64,000 nucleotides of DNA, taken from Flaveria trinervia. Lineage: Eukaryota > Streptophyta > Magnoliopsida > Asterales > Asteraceae. Each line of letters starts with the position of its first letter. The first letter of the stretch is position 1. The stretch is taken from the NCBI GenBank assembly GCA_025506515.1, contig CM046447.1, positions 86,479,825 to 86,543,824 of the forward strand, read 5' to 3'. Shown here piece after piece: positions 34,519 through 45,965 of this stretch. The notes beneath the pieces are model-generated. The model had not been told where the DNA came from, made no database searches, and saw only the letters and a program-made list of their open reading frames with translations. The translations under genes and the position numbers were made by a program.

Positions 34519-36520
34519 CAAAAGATTAGATGAAAGTGATAAATTTCATCAAATCACAATTTACTCTTGAGTAATAATACAATGATAACTTTATCACAAC
34601 AAAGATTCTATTGTGGTAGTATCCCCAAAATAATCTCACATCATTGATTATAAAACAATGTAATTTTATCCTAACACCTTAATGACAAATTAGATATCGG
34701 AACCCATATTTACAATTAATGTTTTGGGTAGATCAATTTTCCTAGTACCAACTAAACTCCGAATTTAAACCTTAATGCAAATGTTATATTATAACTTTAA
34801 ATAGATCTCACAAAATAAAAATAACAATTACAAAATATAAAACCATAACATGATTATTAAATTCAAGTAATCAAGATTCGAGTGAAACCAAACTTTTATT
34901 TGGTGGTCGATTCATATATATTAGGTTGAGGTGTCATTTCAAGCCCCACTTATCTCATGAATTAAAATTCTATTTTAAAACTTCAATTATGTCTAAATAA
35001 TTGAGAAAAATAAGAATATATTTCTAGTAGTGGATATTATAGGGATATTAATAACAACAATCTTAATACAATAATAATGCTAATTTTGAATTGGATAGAG
35101 TTATAGTAAATATAATATTAAATCTAAAAAAGTATAAAAATGATTCTCAGTTTGACATATATCATTTTTGTTTAAAAGGGAGAACATTTTGACTATTTTA
35201 TCAAATATGTTAGATCATTTTGTCTAGTACGTCAAGTCATTGTGTCAAATATGTTTTATTATTGTGTTTATGTTTTAGGTCATTTTGTGTTATTTTTATC
35301 ATAGTGTTTTTCAATAATATTAGCGTCAATATGTTTTTCAAAACTTATAGTGTTAATTATAACATAATGACGAGCAAAAACAACAATGAGCCATTTTATT
35401 ATTATGTTTTATATATTATATAATTTTTGTTATCTTATAATTAGGTTTTTCAATTATAAGTACACAATGATGTTATTATAAATGTGTAAACTCAGAGTGA
35501 TCAGACTAACACAATAATGTGCAATAAAACGTAATAAGACAATATATTATTGTGTTTTGTTTTATATCATTTGTGTTGTTTTTATCATTGTTATTAATGT
35601 ATTAAATTATTTAGTTTTTTAATTTATTATTATGTTGTGCATATTAGATATAAACAATAATATTATTTCATCATTATATTTTCTTTTAGAATTAATCCAT
35701 TTAAGAAAAACATAATATTATAAAAAATTATAATAACTAACAAAAATACATAATGAACTACAATAGATACATAATAACAAGTAAACATCGTATGAGCATA
35801 AAAATGTAAAAGAATATTATCTTTTTATCATGATGTTGTACTCGTTTTAAGATAAAAAACACTCATTTTTTTGTTGTAATGTTTATAAAAAATAAGGTTA
35901 TATATAAAAGTTATTTAACGTTTATTAAAAGTAAGAGAACTTGAAAAAATTCAGCAAAAATATTTATGTCTATATACTCATCTAACAAACTTCTTTACTA
36001 CATAAAAAAATGTTTTTATTTGACCTTTTATTTTTGAATAAGGATGTATTAATTACAATTGTCATAAATGCAAAAGAAAAGATGAAAATAACAAATATCG
36101 CCAAATCACCAGAAGAAAAACAACATTTTACTTAATTATTTATTACCTATTAAACATTTTAAGTTTGATGAAAAATGTTCTTACTTTTATGCGTACACAT
36201 ATGTCATGGGTCATTGTTTTGTACGTAACATTGTCTTAATATTTATTGAAGCATTAACAAGGTTAGTGAAGCGATAATACGAGTCTCCGAAAAGTTTTAC
36301 ATGATAGCAAGGTCAACAAACAACTGCTTACATAGTCTCCACACATATATTGTTTAATATCTTGAAATTTCAATTAAAACCGTGGATAGAAAGAATTAGG
36401 GAGTTCACGTATTTACCAAAGCACAAGGCATTAAAGTTGTGTAAAAATGAAAAGCTTACCCTAAATATTCCAATAAAGACTCAGCAAATAAAAGCAAAAT
36501 ACAAGTCCCTGTATCGAAAT
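34519..36520. other. AT-rich spacer with AACACAATAA word array
   Basis: No gene was recognised. Between about 35150 and 35660 words such as TTATTGTGTT, CATTTTGTGTTAT and AACACAATAAT recur on both strands, like 3830-3985. Frames at 35220-35423 and 36350-36541 lack motifs. Confidence 0.45.
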
Positions 36521-36890
36521 GGCAAAAAAAAACCGGTTTGAGAACTAATTCAGCCAAAAAAACTGAAACCGGATAAAAAAAACGGTTTGACCCAAACAGA
36601 CCTGAACCGCCTATTTGTATGTCGGTTTTGTAACCCCACCCTCAAAAATGGTTTATAAACCTGTTTAAATAGTTAAAGCTTGGTTAAACTGGTCCTAAAA
36701 CCGATTTATTAAAAAAATTGGTTTCAAACCGGTGCAAATCAGTTTGACAGGTTTGAGTATCTGTTGAGCCAAACCGGTTTATAACCCGAACCGGTTTAAA
36801 AATAAACCAGTTTGACCCCACGACAAAAAAACCAGTTGGCTTTTAAACTCGAACTGGTTTGGGTAAAAAACTGATTTGTCCACCTCTATC
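36521..36890. mobile_element. Probable hAT-type MITE fragment with AAACCGGTTT array
   Basis: Self-complementary AACCGGTTT/AAACTGGTTT words recur throughout 370 bp. The right edge reads, on the minus strand, AGAGGTGGACAAATCAG, resembling a hAT-like terminus; the left end is unclear. The same motif type fills 52298-52586. Confidence 0.45.
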
Positions 36891-37335
36891 CCCGTATAAA
36901 AGCAATAACCTCCGAAAGTGAGGTTTGGCATCCGCATGTGATTAAGCCTTTGTAAGTGGCTTAATGTGACATCCGTCACCACAAGGTCCGTCAATTAACG
37001 TGGCTTCCATTAACTTTTCTTTGAACGTTCATTCTTCGTCCTTATAAACTATCCGTGTGGATATCATACTTGCTTTATCATCTTATGCTTGTGCTATCGT
37101 TGAAAGTATACTATACTTAAAACTTTTACAAATTTCACCATCGTTATCATTAAATACATCATTTTTATATAATATATTGTCATTAATAAAAACATTTTAA
37201 GATACCAATTATCATTAAATACATTTTTATCATCAATATAACTAACCTATTGAAGTCGTTTTCGACCAAAACAATTTTGGAATTCGGGGATTTAAGTGCA
37301 GGGACTAAATATGCCATTTTTCAAACTCGGCTGGG

Positions 37336-37343
37336 TATATAAA
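37336..37343 (+). promoter_or_regulatory. TATA box, Gypsy 2 5' LTR
   Basis: TATATAAA in CTGGGTATATAAACCCC, as in Gypsy 1. Confidence 0.7.
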
Positions 37344-37689
37344 CCCCATTTTCCAGCCCTAGCCCCATTCTTCACCTTCTTCTTCTTCATCCTCTTCTTC
37401 TTCATCCTCTTCTTCACTTTCATCTCCTTCCTTGCACCAAAAACCGCCCCGTTTCCTCACACTTTCACCGTCTAGACTTCGTCTACAGCCGAGTCTACTC
37501 CATTCTTGCAGGGAGACGACCTTGGTTGTCCCTTCCCCTTGTTCACTGCTGTCCATTTAGGGTTTCGGGTCCAACCTAAATACATGAGGTCGTGTGGTGC
37601 GTTGCGATGTGATTCTGTTTAGTGTGTGTTCTTTTTTGTGTGTTTCTGGAAGTCCTTGTTGGAAAACCCGTGCACGGAGCAACTGCACT

Positions 37690-38170
37690 TTGTAGTCGCG
37701 AATCTGCCATTCTGGCGACTGGGTTTGTCATGCGACTGAGCCGTGCGACTGAGCCGTGCGACTGAGCCGTGCGACTGAGCCGTGCGACTGGGTGAGTCAT
37801 GCGACTGTGTCTTTCGGGCGACTGAATTGTGCGACTGGGTATGTCGTGCGACTAAGTCGTGCGATCGAATGAATGCGTGCGATTGAGTCAATGCGGATGA
37901 ATGTTGTGTGCGATTGTGTGTGTATCGCACGACTGAAGGCCAATCGTATGAATGGAAGTTCAGTCGTATGAATGAAGCTAATTCGTACGAATGAAGGTTG
38001 ATTCATGCGTATGGAGGTTGAGTCGTGCGATTGAGTGCTGTGTGGTACGACTAAATGCCAATCGTATGAATGAAGGTTCAATCGTACGAATGAAGCTGAT
38101 TTGTACGAATGAGGGTTGATTCATGCGAATGGAGTGTGAGTTGTGCGTCTGGTCCTGTCGTGCGACTAGA
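37690..38170. repeat. Palindromic motif array in Gypsy LTR (copy C)
   Basis: Serial CCGTGCGACTGAG units at about 37735-37790 pass into GTCGTGCGACTAAG, TCGTACGAATGAA and TCATGCGAATGGAG variants. Overlapping minus-strand frames (37576-38205) rich in Ser, His and Arg arise only from these repeats. Confidence 0.85.
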
Positions 38171-39456
38171 GTTGCTGTGTGTGTGAATTCCTTCTTGTAT
38201 GTCATGTGATTTTAAGGTGACATCGACACGGTTGCCATTGCTAAACCACAAAGATTAAAGTCAACGCTATCAAATCTACTAATGTTATTCCAAATCAAAT
38301 CAACCTAACATTTTACAATTATCAACAACCGATTCGTACCTACTAATATTTACCGAATACTTCTCTTATAACAATGGAACTTTTACACAAATATCACCTA
38401 CAATGGCAACGACTTCTAGTACTTGGATCTACATAAGATCTAATACGTGTGTCCGCTTGTGTGTGTGTTACACGCGACTGAACCAATACAACCCGAACCA
38501 AAAGAACGTTACTATATGCTTTATATATATCATTAATGCTTAACAATAACTATCAATAGGTGTTGGACCATTCATTGCATACTTACCACTTAACAAGTGA
38601 GTTTCGTGGCCCCTTTTATGCTTATACAACTATTCAATCATTTACAAACTTGGGGGAAAAGTATGCTCACCCATTCTCATTATGATGTACAACTTACATA
38701 CAATTTACATACTTGGAATCAACGTGTTACTGTTTTGTGAGTACTTATCTGATACATGCTTGAGTTCGTTATGTGGTACTTTCTTTACAACCATTTAATT
38801 CCGGTGTGGGAACCGACGGATAGGTATTGGTAGTACTGCTGGGTTGACACCCCCACCCTTGTTTGTTGGTATACTAGTTAGCACCAATAGTAGCCAGGAA
38901 CGTCGTTAGGTTGGTTGTAAAGCTCATGTCATGTGATTTTGCTTACTTATAACTATATACACGGTATTCCACAAAAATTATTATACAGCAGCAATTACTT
39001 ATTTACTATTTAAACATACGAGCTCACCAACAATTTTGTTGACCATTTTGAGCATATCATTTCAGGTGACAATGCAAATTGAAAATCTAGGTGTGCTGCC
39101 TTAGTGGAGACCCTAGGATGCATTTTTGAGACTAAACATACTTGACAAACATCATTTTTGGAAACATTGTTGTAGTCTGCTTCAAACAACATTATTCTTT
39201 TGATACTTGTTCCCGGGTTGTGGGAAATACATTACAATGTTATCTTCTTTGTTTATGTTAATCATGTATCATGTTATGCTTATGGCTATGTTGTCGTGAA
39301 TATTGACTAAACATGACACAAGTCTCCTTTGTGTCGGGTGTCGTCATGACACGCTTGTCATCATATTATATTGCATCTCTAGTGCTTACCATGTGTTATG
39401 ACGATCCCGTCTCGTTACATCCCCGTGTTTCCGCTTTTATCGGGGGTGTGACAGAC

Positions 39457-39470
39457 TGGTATCAGAGCCA
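39457..39470 (+). other. Primer-binding site (tRNA-iMet), Gypsy element 2
   Basis: TGGTATCAGAGCCA, exact, three bases after the 5' LTR end. Confidence 0.95.
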
Positions 39471-40053
39471 TTGGTTATAGAGAATTAGGCAATACACTTG
39501 ACCTAGACTATAACTTAGGAACCTTCATGTAGATTTGCATGCTAGGATCTGTGTGCATTTTATATCTCATGTATGTGTTCCTCTTTACTTGTTCATTTAT
39601 CTATCTACCTTGTGATCTTTTCACCCTATGAGAGAGTCCTTATGCTCACTCTTTATGGGATGCTCCTATTGGATATTCTGTTCCCTCTACGAGCCGAGTT
39701 GGGTTATCAAACCCGGGTGTTAAACCCAAAGAGATCTTCACAGATCATGCTATTGCGCTTGACCTTGGACATTGAGATTTACCCTGAGGAGGTTATGTCT
39801 GAAACCTCGAAAGAGGAGGAGATAGAAAACCTTCGCTAGACTAACGTGATTATATGCATGGGTTTGCAATTATTACGATGGACTACTGTTGGAACATTAC
39901 CAATTCACGGTGTGAGAACTACACGACTTGTATGTGATGTGTGGTAACAAGAAGTGTGATATTAACTTGGAATGCTGGACTTTGATGAGTGGTATGGATA
40001 ATATACTTTGAAATGGTTAAAGCTTATGTGTTTACTACTTTTATGATTAGAAA
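39471..40053 (+). other. Leader of Gypsy element 2
   Basis: About 580 bp between primer site and gag. One 88-codon frame (39573-39839) has no motif and is probably chance. Unlike the Copia leader it holds no palindromic array. Confidence 0.55.
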
Positions 40054-41205
40054 ATGGCACCTCGAAGAGTTACCCGCAGCAACAGCGACAGAAGTGAAGC
40101 CCCGAGGGGCAGAGGCAGAGGCAGAGGTAGGACACCAAGAACAAATGATGGCCCTGCCAGCAACAATCAGGGAAGAAGAAACACTAACACGGCAGCTCTG
40201 ATTGCTCAACAGCTGGCCACACTGATCCCGACTATTGTGGCCCAAGTGAGCGATGCTCTTCAAAATCACCACCCCCACGGGGATGGTGGCAATGATAATG
40301 AAGATAATGGGAACCCGACTAGGAACGAGAGCAACCAAGAGACCGGGAATGGTGGAACAGCCGGTAATGAGACTGGGGTTATTAATGCTAGAAGGAGGTG
40401 TTCGTACAAGGAGTTTGCGGCCTGCAAACCGAAAGACTTTGATGGAAAGGGTGGAGCGATAGCCCTGACCAGATGGCTTGAGAAAATAGAGGCAGTGATT
40501 GACATCAGCGAATGCCTCGATAGCAAGAAAATCAAGTATGCCACGTGTTCACTACAGGGCAAGGCACTAACTTGGTGGAACACCCAGGTTCAGGCTAGGG
40601 GAAGAGAATCAGCGATCCAGATGTCATGGGATGAGTTTAAGGCCTTAATCACTGAGGAATACTACCCCCTCAATAAGATGTAGAAACTGGAGCATGAATT
40701 CTGGAATCATGCTATGATGGGGGCTGGGCACGTAGCTTACACTGACCGTTTTCATGAGTTGGCAAGATTGGTTCCACATCTGGTCACTCCGGAATCAAAG
40801 AGGATCGAGAGGTATATTTGGGGACTTGCACCTCAAATCCGGGCAATGGTAACTGCAGCTACTCCTCCTACGATTCAGAGCGCAATTCTGAAGGTTGGCG
40901 CTCTGACTGATGAGACGGTAAGAACAGGGGTTTTGGGAAGAGGAGCAGAGAAAAGAAAAGATGTTGGGGAAATGAGCCGGTCTGGTGCTGGGAAGTTTGA
41001 CAAAAGGGCCAAGACAACCAGAAATTTTGTGGCCGTAACGCAGGGCAAGAGAGAGTATGTTGGGCCGCACCCGAAATATGATAGGTGCAACTTCCATCAT
41101 CCCCCAGCAATGCCGTGCCGGATGTGCGTGAACTGTAGACGCCTGGGGCATCTAGCAAAAGACTGCAGAGTGGCGCCGAATTTGGTCGCACCAGTCAAGC
41201 GGTAA
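40054..41205 (+). pseudogene. gag: Gypsy gag (element 2)
   Basis: Starts at ATG 40054 with a basic RGRGRGR segment, a Gln/Asn-rich helix, and the retrotransposon gag domain (CKPKDFDGKGGAIALTRWLEK, LQGKALTWWN, EEYYPLN). A single TAG at 40681-40683 interrupts an otherwise open frame, which continues in phase through HELARLVPHLVTPESKR and a CCHC knuckle CVNCRRLGHLAKDC (about 41116-41157) to TAA near 41203. The stop lies where CAG is likely, a C-to-T change. Without it Gag would be about 383 codons, followed by a second knuckle remnant (CYECG, 41227). Confidence 0.9.
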
Positions 41206-41220
41206 CCCCGTCGGAATGTC

Positions 41221-41942
41221 ATGGGTTGTTATGAGTGTGGAAGCCTGATTACTACAAAAACATGTGCCCAGACTGAATCGGGCACCGAGTCAACAAAGGA
41301 ACAACCAGCAACCGGTGATGGCCATAGCTGGAAATCAAGGCCCGACAATCAAGGGATTACAGCTCGGGGACGTGCATTTGTCATTGGAGCCAACGATGCC
41401 CGTCAGGACCCAAATGTTGTCATGGGTACACACTTACTCAATAATCACTTCGCATCCATATTATTGATACTGGAGCAGACAATAGCTTTATATCTTCTGA
41501 GTTTGTACAATTTCTTGATTTGAGTCCTAGTAGGCTAGAAACTAGCTACTTCGTAGAAATGGCCCATGGTAGGGTTGTACAGGCTGATGAAATCATTAGG
41601 AAGTGCTCGATGATATTGGACAACCATGCCTTCGATATAGATTTGATACCCTTTGAGTTAGGAAGCTTCAACGTGATTGTGGGAATGGATTGGTTGTCGA
41701 AACACGGAGCTGAGATTGTCTGTCGGGATAAAGTAGTACGAATCCCCATGCCAAACGGGGAGGTGCTCAAAATTCAAGGAGAACGACCAGGAAGAAACCT
41801 AAAGCTTATCTCCTGCATGAAAGCATGCCGAAGTTTACGAAAACAGTGCTACGCTTTTCTGGCTCATGTGGTAGAAAAGAAGAAGAAGAGAGGAATTGGT
41901 AGATATTCCGTTAGTACGGGACTACCCAGATGTATTTCCTGA
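41221..41942 (+). pseudogene. Gypsy aspartic protease region (element 2)
   Basis: Frames change twice in 41221-41460. The retropepsin active site D-T-G-A is intact at 41466-41477, in phase with the following 140-codon stretch 41520-41942, which contains IDLIPFELGSFNVIVGMDWL and HGAEIVC, the usual Gypsy protease flap and C-terminal block. It would cleave the polyprotein. Confidence 0.85.
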
Positions 41943-42650
41943 TGACTTGTCTGGTTTGCCTCCTCCACAACAGGTGGAATTTCGTATAGAGTTGGTTCCT
42001 GGAGCTACACCAGTAGCTAAGACGCCATATTGGTTAGCACCATCTGAAATGCAAGAGTTATCTAGTCAGTTACAGGAACTACTGGAGAAGGGATTTATTC
42101 GGCCGAGTCACTCGCCATGGGGAGCATCGGTATTATTTGTCAAAAAGAAGGATGGTTTGTTCCGCATGTGCAGGGATTACCTTGAGTTGAACAAGTTAAC
42201 CGTGATGAATCAGTATCCTCTCCCCAGGATCGACGATCTGTTTGACCAGCTGCAAGGAGCTTCATATTCTCCAAGATCGAACTTCGTTCTGCATATCATC
42301 AACTAACGGTTTTGAGGAGGACATACCGAAAACAACGTTTAGAACTCGTTATGGGCACTACGAGTTCTTGGTCATGCCGCTCGGGTTGACTAACGCACCA
42401 GCTGTATTTATGGACCTAATTAATCGGGTGTGTAAACCTTACCTAGATAAGTTTGTGATCGTATTCATAGACGATATACTTATCTACTCCCGATCGAAAG
42501 AGGATCATGAAGAACACCTTCGGGCAATACTGCAACTGTTAAGGAAAGAGAAAATTTTCGCCAAGTCTCAAAGTGTGAATACTGGTTGAGGGAAGTGAAG
42601 TTTTTGGGTCATGTGGTTAACAAGAATGGGATTCATGTAGATCCCAGCAA
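41896..42650 (+). pseudogene. Gypsy reverse transcriptase (element 2)
   Basis: Open from 41896: YPDVFPDDLSGLPP, FRIELVPGA, KGFIRPSHSPWGASVLFVKK, PLPRIDDLFDQL. A frame change near 42275 falls in the catalytic KIDLRSGYHQ motif, which is damaged. It resumes as FRTRYGHYEFLVMPLGLTNAPAVF with the catalytic F-I-D-D at 42464-42475 and breaks again after 42580. Confidence 0.9.
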
Positions 42651-43268
42651 GATCGAAGCGGTGAAGAAATGGGATGCACCCCAGACACCTTCAGAGATAC
42701 ACAATTCTTAGGATTGGCCAGGTACTATCGTCGCTTCATCACAACTTTTCAAAGATCGCTCAACCGTTAACACTACTAACTCAGAAAGACAAGAAGTTGA
42801 TTGGGGACATGCACAAGAACAAGCATTCCAAACATGAAGAAAGTTGTGCAACGCACCGATATTATCCCTCCCAGACGGAACTGACGATTTTGTGGTATAC
42901 TGCAATTCTTCGCATCAAGGATTGGGATGTGTTTACTAATACAGAAGGATAAGGTGATTGCCTATGCTTCACGACAACTTAATGTGCACAAAAAGAACTA
43001 TACAACTCATGATCTGGAGTTGGGCGTTGTAGTATTTGCACTCAAGATATGGAGACATTACCTGTATGGAACCAAATGCATCATCTACACAGATCATAAG
43101 AGCCTCCAACATATCCTGGATCAGAAGGAACTTAATATGCGTCGCGACATGGGTAGAGCTTCTTAGCGACTACGAATGTGAAATCCGGTATCATCCGGGG
43201 AAAGCGAATGTGGTGGCTGATGCTTTAAGCCGCAAAGAACACGCGCGAAACCACTACGTGCTCGAGCG
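42651..43268 (+). pseudogene. Gypsy RNase H (element 2)
   Basis: Connection and RNase H domains in shifting frames: LGLARYYRRFI-like block near 42710, then VIAYASRQLNVHKKNYTTHD and IWRHYLYGTK...YTDHKSLQHIL (42950-43125), and a frame change into CEIRYHPGKANVVADALSRK (about 43170-43235). The final D of VADALS is kept. Confidence 0.85.
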
Positions 43269-44457
43269 TTGGGATTGACGATTCAAACGAATTTGAAAGC
43301 CCAGATCCAAATTGCACAAAGTGAAGCATTGAAAGAAGAAAACCTTGCGAGAGAAGAATTCCGAGGGTTGGATAAACAAATGAGTTGCAAGGATGATGGT
43401 ATACAGTACTTCATGGATCGTATATGGGTACCTAGATTTGGAGGTGTACGTACCTTAGTCATGGATGAAGAGCACAAGACGCGGTATTCTATTCATCCTG
43501 GTGCAGACAAAGGTACCACGATCTTAAGGATCTGTACCGGTGGCCAGGCATGAAGAAAGACATTGCTATATATGTAATCAGATGCTTAACATGCTCGAAA
43601 GTTAAAGCTGAACATCAAAAACCATCGGGATTATTACAGCAACCTCAAATTCCCGAGTGGAAATGGGAGAACATAGCTATCGATTTTATTACCAAACTCC
43701 CTAGAATGAGCAGCGGGCATGACTCGATATGGGTAGTAGTGGATCAGATGACGAAGTCAGCTCATTTCTTGCCGATCCGAGAAGACTACAAAATGGATAA
43801 ATTGGAGAGATTGTACATAAAGGAGGTCGTGACTAGACACGGAGTGCCGGTGTCGATCATATCCGACCATGACAGCCGATTTACTTCACGATCTTGGCAG
43901 ACACTACAGAAAGCGATGGGCACTCGATTAGATATGAGTACCGCCTATCACCCTTAGACAGATGGCCAAAGTGAACGAACTATACAACGTTGGAAGACAT
44001 GCTGAGGGCATGTGTAATCGACTTTGGTGGTAGTTGGGACACTCATCTACCGCTGATTGAGTTCTCTTACAACAACAACTACCATACGAGCATTGGATGT
44101 GCACCATTCGAGGCATTGTATGGAAGGAAATGTAGATCACCGTTGTGTTGGGCCGGATTTGGTGAAAGTCAGTTAAAAGGCCTAGAGATCATTCAAGAAA
44201 CAACCGACAAGATTTTCAAATCAAGGCCGACTAAAGCTGCCAGAGATCGCCAAAAGAGCTATGCCGACAAACCGTCGGAAGCCTTTAGAATTTAACGTTG
44301 GGGATCACGTTTTACTCAAGGTCTCTCCTTGGATGGGAATCGTTCGATTTGGAAAGAAAGGGAAGTTAGCCCCAAGATACCTAGGACCATTCGAGATTAC
44401 AGAAAGAATTGGTCCAGTGGCTTACCGATTAGGTTACCACAAGAACTCAGCGGCGTA
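43269..44457 (+). pseudogene. Gypsy integrase (element 2)
   Basis: The zinc-binding HHCC domain spans 43440-43620 (EEHKTRYSIHPG, then CLTCSKVKAEHQ). The catalytic Asp of IDFITKLP is at 43682-43684, the second Asp of SDHDSRF at 43865-43867, and Glu of GQSERT at 43973-43975 after a TAG at 43955-43957. In element 1 the stop position is CAA (HPQTDGQ), so the TAG probably replaced a Gln codon. A 1-bp deletion near 43987 shifts the frame into 43990-44295 (VIDFGGSWDTHLPLIEFSYN). Confidence 0.9.
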
Positions 44458-44700
44458 TGATACTTTCCACGTGTCGAACCTCAGAAGTGTTGGCTGATGA
44501 ATCGCTTCACGTACCAATTGAGGATATCAAGATTGAAGAAAAGCTTCATTTTGTTGAGGAACCGATTGAGATCATGAACCGAAAGGTCAAGCAATTGAAG
44601 CGCAGTAGAATACCTCAAGACGAGGGACAGAGTTTACATGGGAACGGGAAGATCAGATGAAACTTAAAATCTATTTGAGGATGACACTCTTGGACCTAAC
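44261..44700 (+). pseudogene. Integrase C-terminus and chromodomain (element 2)
   Basis: FNVGDHVLLKVSPWMGIVRF, LAPRYLGPFEITERIGPVAYRL and TFHVSNL form the GPY/F module. A frame change at about 44490 leads to PIEDIKIEEKLHFVEEPIEI and VKQLKRSRIP, the start of a chromodomain, which continues in another frame through words equivalent to VYMGTG and QMKLK near 44635-44670. Chromodomains of this group are thought to bias integration to heterochromatin. Confidence 0.8.
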
Positions 44701-44731
44701 TCCAGCTGAATTTCGGGACGAAATTCTCTCA

Positions 44732-44743
44732 ATTGGGGGATAC
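44732..44743 (+). other. Polypurine tract, Gypsy element 2
   Basis: ATTGGGGGATAC directly before the 3' LTR. Confidence 0.8.
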
Positions 44744-45118
44744 TGTGACATCCGTCACCACAAGGTCCGTCAATTAACGTGGCTTTCGTTAACTTTTCTT
44801 TGAACGTTCATTCTTCATCCTTATAAACTATCCGTGTGGATATCATACTTGCTTTATCATCTTTATGCTTGTGCTATCGTTGAAACGTACACTATACTTA
44901 AAACTTTTACAAATTTCACCATCGTTATCATTAAATACATCGTTTTTATATAATATTATTGTCATTAATAAAACCATTTTAAGATACCAATTATCACTAA
45001 ATACATTTTTATCATTAATATAACTAACCTATTGAAGCCGTTTTCGACTGAAACAATTTGGGAATTCGGGGATTTAAGTGCAGGGACTAAATGTACCATT
45101 TTCCAAACTTGGGCTAGG

Positions 45119-45126
45119 TATATAAA
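45119..45126 (+). promoter_or_regulatory. TATA box, Gypsy 2 3' LTR
   Basis: TATATAAA aligned with 37336-37343. Confidence 0.7.
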
Positions 45127-45489
45127 TCCATTTTCCAGCCCTAGCCCCCATTCTTTATCTTCTTCTTCTTCATCATCTTCTTCACTTTCAACTCCTTCCT
45201 TGCACCAAAACCACCCCGTTTCCTCACGTTTTCACCGGCTAGACTTCGTCTACAGCCGAGTCTACTCCATTCTTGTAAGTAGACGACCTTGGTTGTCCCT
45301 TCCCTTTCTTGTTCACTTCTTCCATTTAGGGTTTCGGGTGTTCGGGTCCAACCCGAATACATGAGGTCGTGTGGTTGCGTGTGATGTCTTTCTACGTGTT
45401 CTTCTTGTTTGAGTGTGTTTGTAGTGTGTTTCTGGAAGTCCTTGTTGTGTAAAACCTATGCACGGAGTAGCCGAAGGCTGCTCTGCACT

Positions 45490-45965
45490 TTTGCAGTCGC
45501 GAATCTGCCATTCTGGCGACAGGGTCTGTCATGCGACTAAGTCGTGCGACTGGGTGAGTCGTGCGACTGGGTGAGTCGTGCGACTGAGTCGTGCGACTGT
45601 GTCTTTCGGGCGACTGAGTTATGCGACTGGGTATGTCGTGCGACTGAGTCATGCGATCGATGAATGCGTGCGATTGAGTCATTGCGGATGAATGTTGTGT
45701 GCGATTGTGCGTGTATCGCACGACTGAAGGCCAATCGTACGAATGGAGGTTCAGTCGTATGAATGAAGCTGATTCGTACGAATGAAGGTTGATTCGTGCG
45801 TATGGAGGTTGAGTCGTGCGATTGAGTGTTGTGTGGTACGACTGAATGCCAGTCGTATGAATGAAGGTTCAATCGTACGATTGAAGCTGATTCGTACGAA
45901 TGAGGGTTGATTCGTGCGAATGGAGTGTTGAGTTGTGCGTCTGGCCCTGTCATGCGACTGAAGTT
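45490..45965. repeat. Palindromic motif array in Gypsy LTR (copy D)
   Basis: Seven GCGACTG words fall within 45546-45646, several inside AGTCGTGCGACT. Then come ATTCGTACGAATGA, itself a 12-bp palindrome TTCGTACGAA, and ATTCGTGCGAATGGAG variants. Confidence 0.9.

Larger units (their letters stand above)
36965..39453 (+). repeat. Gypsy element 2: 5' LTR
   Basis: 2489 bp, TGTGACATCC to GGGGGTGTGACA. It includes a TATA box, CTTCTTCTT tract, and motif array at 37690-38170. Compared with the 3' LTR it lacks about 60 bp near 38895 (the CGGGCCTTGGGTGAATATATT segment) and a short piece near 38577. Confidence 0.95.

Noticed and set aside
37576..38205. Overlapping minus-strand ORFs rich in Ser, His and Arg (also 14340-15035 and 45392-45953) as repeat proteins
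   Set aside because: They are translations of the palindromic LTR arrays, occur in several frames at once, and lie in LTRs.
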